From contig CAUYUJ010015295.1 in NCBI GenBank assembly GCA_963575745.1, positions 277,501-341,500 of the forward strand: a stretch of DNA of 64,000 nt, read 5' to 3'. A program made the position numbers and the translations under genes. Positions 52,461 through 62,254 of this stretch are shown piece after piece. The notes under the pieces are model-generated. The model saw nothing but the letters and a program-made list of their open reading frames with translations. It did not search any database and was not told where the DNA came from. This stretch comes from Prorocentrum cordatum. Lineage: Eukaryota > Sar > Dinophyceae > Prorocentrales > Prorocentraceae. Numbering within the stretch: the stretch's first letter is position 1; every line of letters begins with the position of its first letter.

Positions 52461-53265
52461 TGGAGGAGGAGCAGGAGGAGGAGCAGGAGGAGGAGTACGG
52501 CCGGCCCCGAACCGAGGAGGGCAGGATTTGCGCAGGGCACGTGGAGGGCTCCTTTGCGATTTCGTCTGGGTTCCTCCGGGGCCATGTCGGGAGGCGCAGT
52601 CCCTGGGCGTACCCCAGCGGCTACACGGCCGTTTTGCGAGAGTGCCCGGACGCTTCGTCTCCCCTACGCGGAGCGCCCGGTTGGATTCGCGGCAGGAGGA
52701 GGAGCAGGGAGAGCAGACCAGCCAAGGCGCGTCCGATATGATATGGGTTCGCGTGGGCGGGAGCCCCTCACGCCGAGACAACTGAGATGATAAGTGTACA
52801 TGTTCGCTGGTTCATAAGTACACATACTGTCGCTGGTGTGTACATGCGCCATGCCAGTAAGCGTGCAATGATGCGAGGAGCATTTGTAAACGTTGCAGTA
52901 TGGTTGATGCATCCGGGTCTTCCCACCCTCTACTTTGCAGGAGAGGCCAGAGAACGGGGTTTACACATATGGTGCCCACCCGTTTGTTTCAGCATATTGT
53001 CTTTGTCGATGGTCGCATTGTCGCGAGTGCCCCACCGCACCATAGACGATGTTGTGGCTGATCGGCCAGACGCATTCGTTGTATTGTGCAAGGGCTTACG
53101 AGTCCTTGTGTGATCATTGCCAGTGCAGGTTCCATGTTTGAGGGAGGGGGAAGAGGCAGAGGACGAGACAGAGCAAAAGAAGGGGTGAAAGGGGAAAGGG
53201 GGACAACGACGAAGAGGCAGTCATTGACAAGTTGCCCAGCGCTGGCTAGCGCAAATTCGCCCAGA
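52461..53265. other. GGA-rich then unique sequence, no gene assigned
   Basis: GGAGGA words at 52455-52495; otherwise unique, with frames on both strands (plus 52787-53113, minus 52989-53546). Confidence 0.3.
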
Positions 53266-53454
53266 TTAGCCATGTATTGCGATTGAGTTGGGTTGTTCTG
53301 AGCCAACTTTGAAACTCGAACACAAGTATCGGCGGTGCGTCTCCCCACAGATGTTGTAAGTGCAGTGAAGGTGGGTTCGCGCCTCTGCAAAGTCGGTAGG
53401 CAGTTCATGAGCTCGAGCGTATTTCTGCAATTCAATATTGAGTTCCCCAAGCGT
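53266..53454 (-). CDS. candidate exon, unknown protein
   Basis: On the minus strand, after a TTTCTGATAG acceptor-like site, a 62-codon frame begins TLGELNIELQKYARAHELP and continues with TDFAEARTHLH. Helical, charged character; it ends at a stop at 53266 unless a donor such as GTGGGG near 53370 is used. No known family. Alternative frames on the same strand are also open, so confidence is low. Confidence 0.25.
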   Translation of the reverse strand, partial: TLGELNIELQKYARAHELPTDFAEARTHLHCTYNICGETHRRYLCSSFKVGSEQPNSIAIHG

Positions 53455-53985
53455 CTATCAGAAAGCATCGCCATGTTGCAGTTATTGGCCTCACAGGTAC
53501 TTTCCTGGAGGGCTGCAAGTGGGACTGGCAAAAGTGGGAATTGCAAGAGAGCGACCCCAAGGCCCAGCCGTTGCGGCGTTCGAATGCTCTTGCGTGATTT
53601 CTGACAACAGTGTTTTCCCTACTGGTTCACTCTCAACCTTCACTCTCTTGGCATGCCTTCTAAAACTGGCATCGTGTAGTTGTTGCGCGGCTGTCTCACT
53701 ATGCAATGCGCGAGCATGCGTCGCTTGGAACGGTAGTGTATGTTAGGGAGGTTGCTGTTTGTGGAGTTTGAACTTTCTAGCACTGATGAAAGGTTGCGGA
53801 AACAGGAATGATCGACGCTTTGAGCATGTGCATCGCACTCCTAGAAGTTGTTCCTAAGCGAGCTGTTGCCAGAAGGAAAGTGAAGGAGCAATAGCGAAAC
53901 AAAGAGGGGGGCAGTCAACGGAAGAAAGGATTTGCCCGAGCAGGCCCCAACATTTGCCAAATTGGAGCTCTCTGAGAGCCTCGCG
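53455..53985. other. unique sequence, no gene assigned
   Basis: Minus frame 53491-53706 is protein-like but unassigned. Nothing else supported. Confidence 0.25.
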
Positions 53986-54440
53986 GAACCCCATTCGAGC
54001 CGCATTCGGGCTCCATTGGGGCCTCTTGGTCCTCTTGATCCCCCCGGAGCCCGTTCAGAAGCCGGAGCGGCCCCGATGCGGGGCCCCGTGTCGAGACCAG
54101 GGATCCACCACTGCGGCTTCGTTAACGGGCTCCCTTGGAGTGATCTTGGGAGCTCGGGAGGGGGGGGGGGGAGCTCTGCCGAGGCTCCTCGTGGGCACTC
54201 CTCGGGCACCTCTCGGGGCCCCTCCTCGGGGCACCTCTCGTGACGCCGTGCCGAGGCCAGGGCTCCATCATTGCGCGGCTTCCTTGCGGGGGCCCTCCCG
54301 TGGAGTGCTCCCTTGGGCGCTCCGAGGGGGGGGGGCTCTGCGGAGAGGCTCCTCGTGGGGGCACTCCTCGGGGCACCTCTCGCGGGGGCCCCTCCTCGGG
54401 GCCGGCGGCGGGAGGCGCGGGGGCCACTTCGGAGCCGTCC
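53986..54440 (+). repeat. CTTGG words and a 175-bp tandem duplication
   Basis: CTTGG-type words at 53995-54060, then two related units at about 54070-54240 and 54245-54415, both with CCAGGGMTCCA, GGGAGCTC/GGGCGCTC and GGCTCCTCGTGGG to GGGGCACCTCTCG blocks. Confidence 0.65.
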
Positions 54441-55479
54441 AGGAGCACGACGGTCGGGGGAGAAAAAAAGACACGGAGACGTGTTGTCCCCCTTCGTTTT
54501 CGGCCTCTCCTGGCCCTCCTGGGGAATCCTCGTTGTCACCGCTGGATTCGCCTCGAAATTCCGGTCAGAACGCACCCCAAGAGAGGTCCGGGGACAACAC
54601 GTATCCGTATCTTTCCGCCCCCCAAGATAGGGGACCGCTTGGAGCCGTACTGCCGGCCATCCGGGCCACCTTGGGTCGTCCTGCGTGCTGTTGTGGAGGC
54701 CCTCTTGGACCAGTGTTGGGTCATCGCGGGCGCTCAGATCACCGCCCCCCCCTGCTCAGATCCCCGGGGACGGGGTGGGAGGACGGGTTACCTTCCTCTT
54801 CGAAGGGCCAGAGGGAATTCGAAGAACCAGGCATGCTAAACCACATGCGCCCAGAGGGCTGGTTGGACTCGATGCGTTTTGATGACACGTTGGCTGCTCG
54901 AAAGCCATAGCGTCCTCCCACATTGTTTGGTGCTTACTTTTGTTCAGCGCTTGGACAGGTGCTGTACGTGCCAGTTCCGCTGATTTGGATAGTCCCCTGC
55001 AAAAAGGAGGGAGGGGTGCACATGTAATGTGAGATGACGGCTGCTCGTCGTGGTTGTCCAGTGTTTGTCGAATAGGCTAAGCAGGGCGACCATATTGATC
55101 ATGGACTCGCACCAAATGTCAAGATGTTGTTCAAAATTTCGCATGGCTTGCGTCACTTGGGTGGCTCGATGGTTGAAATCGCAGCATCAGGAAAGACCGG
55201 ATGGCAAGAACGAGCCCGCAGACAGACGCAAGGCGTGAAATAGTTGTGGAACGTGCAAGGTGCCAGAGAGACCGCACGAGTTCCAATATGTCATCAAAGG
55301 TGTGTGTGTGTGTGTTGACAGTTTCCTCGCACCTGTTTTTGCAAAGTACTGGGTACTCTCGACATGACAGCATTCCAGGTGAAGCCATGTCCAGAGAACA
55401 GTCAATACCGTGGTGAGCCAGGTGCCGCGGCAATGGTGAGATGCGGGCATAGTTCATCGCGAGGTTCGCCCTGTGTCAG
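54441..55479. other. unique sequence, no gene assigned
   Basis: A TAAACCACATGCGCCCAGAGG block at 54838 resembles 34821. Minus frame 54944-55156 is protein-like but unassigned. Confidence 0.3.
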
Positions 55480-55564
55480 CATCGCAGTCGAATCAAAAGG
55501 GCCGCATGCGAAGAGGGAGGTGGACCTCCGCCAATTCCCGTCTTACGAATGCCCGATGTACAAG
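55480..55564 (+). CDS. possible late dynein heavy chain exon (YECPMYK)
   Basis: After CTGTGTCAG, an 85-nt plus frame gives about 28 residues ending FPSYECPMYK and could leave at a GA donor (GATCCG), in phase. Axonemal dynein heavy chains carry a Y-x-C-P-x-Y-K block close to their C-terminus, preceded by a short loop. Strand and order fit the exons upstream. The block that should precede it (around GLFLEGARW) and the usual end were not found, so this is tentative. Without splicing the frame stays open to 55720. Confidence 0.4.
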
Positions 55565-56029
55565 GATCCGGGGAGTGGGGCCGGGTCGATCAACATGAGC
55601 AGCATACTTCTGCATGCCCACTTCGAACAGATTCATCCCACGGTTGCTCAACATCGCAAGTTAGCACAGTGCATCAGATTGGTGCGTACGTCATCGTGGA
55701 TGGTTTTATTCCGTGACTGATTCAGAGCGCATGTTTTACATGAAGCAGGTTGAACAGTGCCCCGTCCAAGGTCACGCGCGAATGAATTTCTTGTCGCAGT
55801 GTAGATATTGGTTGCGACAGTCCAGCGGAGGTATCCACCCGAAAGGGAACGCTTTCCACAACTGGGCACAGCACGAACTTCGTCATGCCGATCAGGACTG
55901 TGCCAGCTGCGCGGGGACGAAACGGGCAACATCATGACGGCAGCTTGACATGTCGATGGATTTGCCCAGTTGGGGCTCGCATTTTGAAATTGCATCGAGT
56001 GCGCGCATCGATTGAGATGTCTGCGACTG
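55565..56029. other. unique sequence, no gene assigned
   Basis: Frames on both strands. No conserved dynein tail motif was identified after the candidate exon. Confidence 0.3.
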
Positions 56030-56035
56030 CCGATC

Positions 56036-56125
56036 TTGGTGGCCATCTTGGCCCAAGATGGCCAAGATGGCCCAAGATGGCCATCTTGGCCCTCCACCCC
56101 AAGATGATCTTGGGGTGGAGGGCTC
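56036..56125. repeat. nested perfect palindromes (GGCCATCTTGGCCCAAGATGG)
   Basis: GGCCATCTTGGC and GCCAAGATGGCC words alternate, followed by CACCCCAAGATGATCTTGGG, each self-complementary. The stretch can form several alternative hairpins. Related to the CTTGGG motif of other arrays. Confidence 0.85.
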
Positions 56126-56880
56126 CAAATGTCAGTTCGAGCTCCCCCTCTTAGGGGCCGTCTCGGGGGCATCTTGGGACCTGCGTGGGGCTCGGAAGCC
56201 ACTTTTGGGCGATATTGCCAGATGTAGTTTGCCGCTCGCCGCTCTTGACTACGACCGCAGAAGCGGGCGTTCTGAATGCAAGCCTTGAGCTGTTTCAATG
56301 ACTTTAGCATCTTAGGCCGCCCCCCCCAGGGCCTCCAAGACGGCCAAAGCGACCCCCAAGAGAGGACCAGGAAAGTCCTCTGGGGCCATCGTCGGAAATT
56401 TGGGAAGCGTGGACCCCCAACCACGCCCCGAAGGCCTTGGGAAAAGTCACACGGGGATGACCAGAAGCGCCCAGGAGTTCAAGGAATCTGGGGCCTGGAG
56501 CCTTGAAAAATCATACACCATATTCGATACAGATTCCGAATGGTCTTGGGGGCACTCCATTCAGCGTCGGGAATGGTAGCGGACTTCACCAGTTTCCGTT
56601 TCGAGACACGTTTTCTAGATGATTGCACGTCTTCGTTCGCTCATCGTCTGCTCTCTTTCAGCGTGTCGTCATATGCCGCCTTGCTTGAGAAGTGGATGAA
56701 AATGGTGAGACAGACCTACGCGCAAGGGAACGGAGATAAGACACCAACGCGGCGAGGTACATCGCTCCAGATGAAGCCATCAGCAGGACAATACATCCCC
56801 AGGACGAAAGGTTTTCCCTCGTGGGCCCAGAACTACGGCTTGAAGTCTTGAGCAGACGCGTGCGAGATAACCACCGTCGG
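56126..56880. other. CTTGGG words then unique sequence, no gene
   Basis: CTTGG/CCAAG words at 56130-56200 and 56320-56420; unique after that. No recognised gene. Confidence 0.35.
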
Positions 56881-57520
56881 GTGCAATGAAGTTCGCGCGG
56901 AACTCATCATCGCCATCTTCACCTCAAAAGAGGGAAATCGTGCGTCCTGCGTAAGTGCGTTTCGGTCCTGCGTCTCCTGACCCTGCGGATTGCCTGTGCG
57001 CTCCCTCACGCGATAGTGCCTCGCCTCGCGCTTGGCGCGGGTTCCATCGTCGCGCGCCCTGACCCCCCCCATCAGGGCCGTCCGCGCGGGGCCAAGCTCC
57101 GAACAAGCACGCGGAGGGCAGCGCATTTGTTCGGATCAGAGTTCGGATTTTCTGGATCCGCATCCGGTCCTGTTTTTACAGCGGATCTCATTTCTGGCCC
57201 ATTTTCAATTTACATTATTCAATCAAGACGGGGAACCAGAAGAAATCGGATCCGCGGACCCCGGAACCCGCCCGTGTTCAGTCTACGGGGGAAGGGGGTT
57301 CGGTCATTAACTTCCCAGGGTGGGTCCTGTGCTGACTCGCATGCTCCCACCAACTTTCCGCGCGCGCGGGCCCCACTCAACATGAATGCATCTCTTTTCT
57401 CCCGGTTGCTGCACGCAGCTCGCCCAGGCGCCGTCCACTCGGCGGCGCCGATGGCATCTCGCGAAGTCATCATCGCCATTTTCACCTCAAGAGGAAAGTC
57501 TCTCGTCCTGCGTAGGCATC
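56881..57520 (+). repeat. about 70-bp direct repeat pair
   Basis: 56885-56955 and 57447-57517 share ATCATCGCCATYTTCACCTC, flanking GCGGAA/GCGAAG and CGTCCTGCGTA blocks, about 560 bp apart. Both can be read in the same plus frame (IIAIFTS), so they could be duplicated exon or repeat sequence. No family recognised. Confidence 0.6.
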
Positions 57521-57840
57521 TGCAACCAAACACTGGTCACGAAGAAGTGTTAGATCCCCGACGTGTCCCAAACGAGTTCTGCTTCTCGATGCGCAACTGT
57601 CCCCTTCCAGCCTCCCCACCCCTCTTCCCTCATCCTTCACCCCCTTCCTCATGGCCATTCCCTCCTCCCGCTGCAAGGATCAGCTCCTCGCATCCAGAGT
57701 CCCACTGGGTCAAGCGCGGCGTGGCAATGCTCACCCAGCTGGACTCGTGAACACCGGGCGAAGTGGGCTCGATGTAGGCAGGGAAACAAGGGATGCCAGG
57801 GGGCGCCGGGGGAAGGGACAGGAAAGGGCAAGGGCAGGAG
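57521..57840. other. unique sequence, no gene assigned
   Basis: The plus frame from 57016 continues to 57750 but becomes Pro/Ser-rich without a domain. Confidence 0.3.
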
Positions 57841-58345
57841 AAGGATGATGAGGAGGGGGGGAAATGAGAGGGGTTGAGAAGAAGGAGGAGGAAGAGGAGG
57901 AGGAGGAGGAGGGAGGGGAATCAGCTTCAGGGAAGGGCGGAGAAGGAGACAGGAAAGAAGACGAGAAGGGCGAGAACGGGGAGGTCCCTCCCTTTCCCTG
58001 CCTCCGTGATCCCTTGTCTCTCCCTCCTCCGCCTCCTCTGAATCCTTCTCACCCCCCCCACCTCCTCTTCATGGTCTTACTCGTTCTCCTCCGCATCCTC
58101 TGTCTCCTCTGAAGTTGCCCCTCATCCTTGCCCTCCTCTCCTTCCTCCTCACTCCCCCCTCCTCCCAGCCCCCTCTTCATCGTCCTCGTCATCCTTTGCC
58201 CTTCCTCCTCCCCCCCACATTCCCTCCTCCCTCCTCCCCTCCCCTTCTCATTCATTCCCACCTTTCCCCTCCTCCTGCCCACCTCCTCCTCCTCCTCCTC
58301 CTCCTCCTCCTCCTCCTCCTCCTCCTCCTCATCACTCCTCCCTCC
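57841..58345. repeat. purine tract facing a pyrimidine tract
   Basis: GGA-rich at 57845-57985 and CCT-rich at 58000-58340, complementary in composition. The (CCT)n at 58280-58330 is pure. Confidence 0.85.
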
Positions 58346-58606
58346 CGCCGCTATCTCCCCTAGTTTCTGTGCGGCTGAGATGCCCGTGCCGAGATCAGCG
58401 CTCGCTGGCCCGCTCGAGTTGGCAGTGCGGGCCGAGCCACGGGAGGACCAGAGAGCGCAGCGGCGCTCACCGTGCGAGGCTGGTCATGGGGGCGCGCCGC
58501 GGCGCGCTCCGCGGAGGCAGCGGAGGCGGGGCGAGAGGTGAGGCCGCCTGGGCAGCGGAAGTTGCCGATGGTCCACGGAACGGGCTCTCCACGGAGGAGG
58601 TGGACG

Positions 58607-58628
58607 CGTGACGACGACGACGACGACG

Positions 58629-58711
<83 letters not shown>

Positions 58712-58712
58712 G
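58607..58712 (+). repeat. (CGACCA)n hexanucleotide tract
   Basis: (GAC)n at 58608-58630 followed by about 13 hexamers ACGACC. One plus frame reads Asp-His repeats, another Thr runs. The tract sits in longer open frames on both strands, with no domain around it. Confidence 0.9.
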
Positions 58713-59174
58713 CCGAGCCTCAGCGTCCAGGCCGAGCTGCAGCGATGCAGAAGGCGCTCACGATGCCAGGCCTGGGCGCGAAGCATGCGCGGGGGGCTGG
58801 AGGCCGGAGTGCGGAGGGGCTGGTCGTGCCCCTGCCCGGAGCAAAAGTGGGTCTTGGAGATTCGGGCAACCCTCCGGTTAGTGCCAGCACAGCCAAGACG
58901 CTGAGACAAAGATCGTGCTGGTTCAAAAGGGACTCTTATTTGAGGGGGCCATTCCCTAGACCTGGGCCGTGGAACCTCCTCGTTGACGAGGCTCCCCGTG
59001 GCCAGAACAGCCCGTGTCTTCCTTGCTAATTAGGCGTTCCTGCTCGCAGCACGGTGGCAGTGCTGGCCCCGGCGGAGGCGGTCACAGCGGCGGTGCAGCA
59101 ACAGGTCGCAGTGGAGCTCGCCAGCTTCTCGGAGCGGCCTGACGCATCCAGTTGAAGTTCCACGACCAGGTGAT
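58713..59174. other. GC-rich sequence, no gene recognised
   Basis: No supported feature. Confidence 0.35.
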
Positions 59175-59352
59175 GTCGGCCACGCGCAGAAGGGGGGCAG
59201 GGGGGAGGGGAGGCGGCTTCTTAGAAAGAAGCACCCCTGCTTCTATTCGAAGGCGTGGGCCTTGCCTGCAGATGTGAGGCCGGCGCCTTCTAAGAAGCAG
59301 CCTCCTTCTAGCCTCCCCCCCTCCCCCTAAATTACCCCCCTCTGCGCGCCGC
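59175..59352. repeat. R7 repeat, copy B (hairpin)
   Basis: GTCGGCCACGCGCAGAAGGGG start, then GGCTTCTTAGAAAGAAGCACC facing GGCGCCTTCTAAGAAGCAGC around a short loop, and a TGCGCGCCGCCA end. Similar to 61395-61800 and 25536-25670. Confidence 0.7.
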
Positions 59353-60347
59353 CAGTGATGGCCGAGAAGGTGGAGGTCGACTAGCCGCTCGAGAGGGCCA
59401 CACGCCAGCGGCGGCGGGAGGCCGAGGGGGCAACTTGGCGGCGGCGGGGGCTCGCGGCGCGGCGCAGCTGGCCGCAGCAGGGCGGGGGTCACCGAAGAGG
59501 AGGAGGCCCGGCGGAGCGGGCGGGACGCACGCCGCACGAGGCACGAGGCACGACGACGAGCCCGTTTCTTCTATTGCTTGGGGCGTGGCGGGCGTCATGG
59601 CCCCCGCTCCCCCCCACCCCCCACCCCGGCAATGACGGAAGCGTTCCCCCCCCCCAGTGCGTTCTGGGCACTGCCGCCGTGCGTTTGGGGATCCGCGTAG
59701 GCGTCCGCGTAGGAATCCGCATAGGAGTCTGGTCCTCTCTCTCTCTCTCTTCCTCTCCCTCTCTCTCTCTCTCTCTCTCTTTCCCCCCTCTCTCTCGCTA
59801 TATGTGTGTCTCGCTCTGAAGAAACGCGCATCCATCTCTGTTTGCCTACCCGTCTTTGCACAATCCTTCTCTCACTCCCTCTCCTTGACCAAAACGTATA
59901 CGTTCCATCCTGCTTGTTCCACCCCTCCCTCCTTTCAATCACTCCCTATTCCCTAAGCTTCGTCGTCGTACTGCTCATGTTGCTCATCATCCTCCATCTG
60001 CTACGCTCCACATCCTCCTCCCTCTCCTCCTCTTCGCCGCCAGCCCACTCGTCCGCGAGATTGGTTCTTGCAATGCGAGGAGACACTCAGAGACTCTATG
60101 GGGAGGAGAGAGGGAGGAGGAGGAGGAGGAGGAGGAGAAGCAACAGAAGAATTACGAGGAAGTGGGGAGCCAGCAGGAGACGAGCATAGTCAGGACGAGG
60201 GGGAAGCTGGAGCGAGGAAGTGGCGGAGGAGGGATGAGGATGAGGAGAAGGAGGAGGAGGAGGAGGGAGGAGGAAGATGGAGCGAAGGGGGCAGGATGAG
60301 GATGGGGAGGGCATAGGAGGGGAGTGTCAGGCCTATAGGTTGGTGAG
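59353..60347. other. low-complexity and unique sequence, no gene
   Basis: GGC-rich at 59380-59560, (CT)n at 59730-59800, and GGA-rich at 60110-60305. No recognised gene. Confidence 0.45.
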
Positions 60348-60646
60348 GCCTTTGCCATTTTGGCTCAAGCCATGTAGGGACCCAGCTTCGCCTCCAGGGG
60401 TGGGCGGCTCAAAGAGGCGCTCGATGTTGACTTATGTGTACGCTGTCTACGATGGCGGAGGAATTGGCGTGGGTGCTAGGGCTAGCGGCCACGGAGGTCT
60501 TAGCCATCCGTGCCGCCCTCTCTGGCGTGCGTGAAAAGAGTAAGAGAAAGGGCGACCAGGAGGGATGCGCGCAACAAAAGAAGCGAAAAGATATTGCAAA
60601 AATGAGGAGGTCTGGGGAGGAGAGCGGGGACATGAAGGATGCATAA
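60348..60646 (+). pseudogene. spliced-leader-tagged retrocopy candidate with a 65-70 codon frame
   Basis: 60348-60369 matches the 22-nt dinoflagellate spliced leader at 20 of 22 positions. The last 16 bases (GCCATTTTGGCTCAAG) are exact; two changes lie in the CCGTA part. The leader is added to mRNA in trans, so its presence in genomic DNA next to a transcript-like sequence indicates a reverse-transcribed mRNA. It is not a leader RNA gene, because no GT donor follows. About 65-80 nt downstream a frame (60434 or 60452 to 60646) encodes a short basic, Lys-rich peptide starting MAEELAWVLGLAATEVLAIR. No family recognised; no poly-A is evident at the 3' side. Confidence 0.6.
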
Positions 60647-61130
60647 TGGAGGAAGGTTGGAGGAAAGATGGGATAGACAAGCGCGATCATATTGAAATCG
60701 AGCAGGGCTGATGGCCGAACGCCGTGAGCCACGCTGAGCATCATAGTAGTAAACACTGTCGAGGGCACACCGGTTTGTTGCGTGTTCGTCTGGATCGTGT
60801 TGCACTCCCATGCGTCGCACTCAAGAGCACCATGACGACAAAAGATTGGCAAGTTGCCACCACGCCCGGCGATTGCTGCGTACCTTGTGCTCTTGAGCGC
60901 AAGCATTCCTGAGCAGATCCTGGTAGGCCCGCTACGCTTCCAGCGCTGCCGCGATGCAGGCATGCACGACGGCCCACTCAGTCCTACACGTGCTCACTTT
61001 ATGAAATCCGAGGCTGCCAGAAGGGTTCGTTGGACAGGGTCGGTTTCGCTGGACCTGAGGCCCCCCCCAGGCCCGACCCGCGGCCCCCCGGCTCGACCCG
61101 AGGTGCCCCAGCGGCCGCCGACATTGCCTG
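60647..61130. other. unique sequence, no gene assigned
   Basis: May include the 3' part of the retrocopy. No rec ognisable domain on either strand. Confidence 0.3.
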
Positions 61131-61277
61131 GGCATCGCTGGGACGCGCGCACGTGCTCTCGGCGAGGACCCTCGAGGAGCATCCAGGAGCCTCGAGCGAA
61201 GCAAAACAAAAAAAAACAAAAAACGCGCACGGCACCGACAAAAAAAGGCACGGGGAGCGGACGTCCGCGCGGCGGCG
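61131..61277. mobile_element. MITE3 copy D
   Basis: Ends GGCATCGCTGGGACG and GGACGTCCGCGCGGCGGC with CTCGGCGAGGACCCTCGAGG and GAGCATCCAGGA blocks inside, and an A-rich right half. The most diverged copy. Confidence 0.7.
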
Positions 61278-61394
61278 AGTGCCCGAGGGAGGCAGGCGCC
61301 GCTGCCTGGCAGGGCCTCCGCCGTCGTCGTCCCCAGGGGCCCTCCGGCGTGCGGCCCCCGGCCCTCGCTGCGCCCAGGCGCCGATGGGCGGCAC

Positions 61395-61800
61395 GCTCGG
61401 CCACGCGCAGAGGGGGGTGGGGGGAGGCAGGGCTCGCTTCGATTCCTCCGATCCGATTCGATTCGACTTCGATGGCCTCCGATTCCGATTCGATTCGACC
61501 TGGGATTTCGATTGGGGTCCCGATTTCTCACTGGGGGCACACCATCTTGCCGATTCCCGCCGATTCGACATTTCCCGACTCGGCTGCCGATTTCCGCCGA
61601 TCCGATTCATTTCGATCGCCGATCCGACTTATCGATTCGATTCTGGGCTCTCCTGGGGAGGGGGGAGGGCTTCTTAGAAGCACCCCTGCTTCTTAGAAGG
61701 CGCGGGCCTTATCTGTCGATGTAAGGCCGGCGCCTTCTCAGAAGCAGCCCGCCTCTAAGAAGCCCTCCCCCCTCCCCCCACCCCCTTGTGCGCGCCGCCA
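61395..61800. repeat. R7 repeat, copy C, enlarged by a GATTCG-rich insert
   Basis: GCTCGGCCACGCGCAGAGGG start and TGCGCGCCGCCA end match copy B. The hairpin 61665-61768 pairs GGCTTCTTAGAAGC, GCTTCTTAGAAGGCGCGGGC with their complements. Between the start and the hairpin lies about 220 bp of CGATTCGATTC-type degenerate repeat (61434-61655) absent from the other copies. Confidence 0.75.
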
Positions 61801-61834
61801 AGATACGGAGGTCAGAGCCGCACGCCGAGACCAC

Positions 61835-62057
61835 GAGTAGTCCGAATACCCCGTCGGGCCAAGGCATGAGTCGGGCCTGCCCCTCTACAGGCGGGATGTT
61901 CAAAAGTAGTCAAAAAAACAATATGGGCATTATGTTTTGAATATTTGTTTGACCATTTTGGAGTACTTTTGGGGTACTTTTTATTTTTCGTCGAAAATCC
62001 CCCTGTAGGGGGACAGGCCCGACCTAAGAGTAGTCTGAATACTGTCGGGCCAAGGCA
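61835..62057. mobile_element. MITE1 copy I with about 30-bp flanking direct repeats
   Basis: The element, 61867-62027, has GTCGGGCCTGCCCCTCTAC and GGGGGACAGGCCCGACCTAA ends. Instead of an 8-bp duplication it is enclosed by about 30-bp direct repeats at 61835-61866 and 62028-62057 (GAGTAGTC, GAATAC and GTCGGGCCAAGGCA blocks). Confidence 0.8.
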
Positions 62058-62254
62058 CACAAGATCGAGGTCGGTCCGGGGAGGGTGCCCTGATGTTCTT
62101 CGTGTCTGTTGGATGTAGTTGTGCCTCCCGGGGGAGGGTGTCCTCGAATGCTCTTCGTCTTGGCCAGCTGAAGGTCTCATGATCTTGGAGGGTGTTCTTC
62201 TGTCTTCGGTCCAACTGCACTGAGGTCAGAGCTACACGCTGAGACCATTATTGA

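Noticed and set aside
55760-55795. GHARMNFLS as the dynein TGHSTNFV tail
   Set aside because: Too many changes in a block that is otherwise nearly invariant.
60348-60369. Spliced-leader RNA gene
   Set aside because: No GT donor follows the leader sequence and no Sm-site context was seen; a retrocopy relic fits better.
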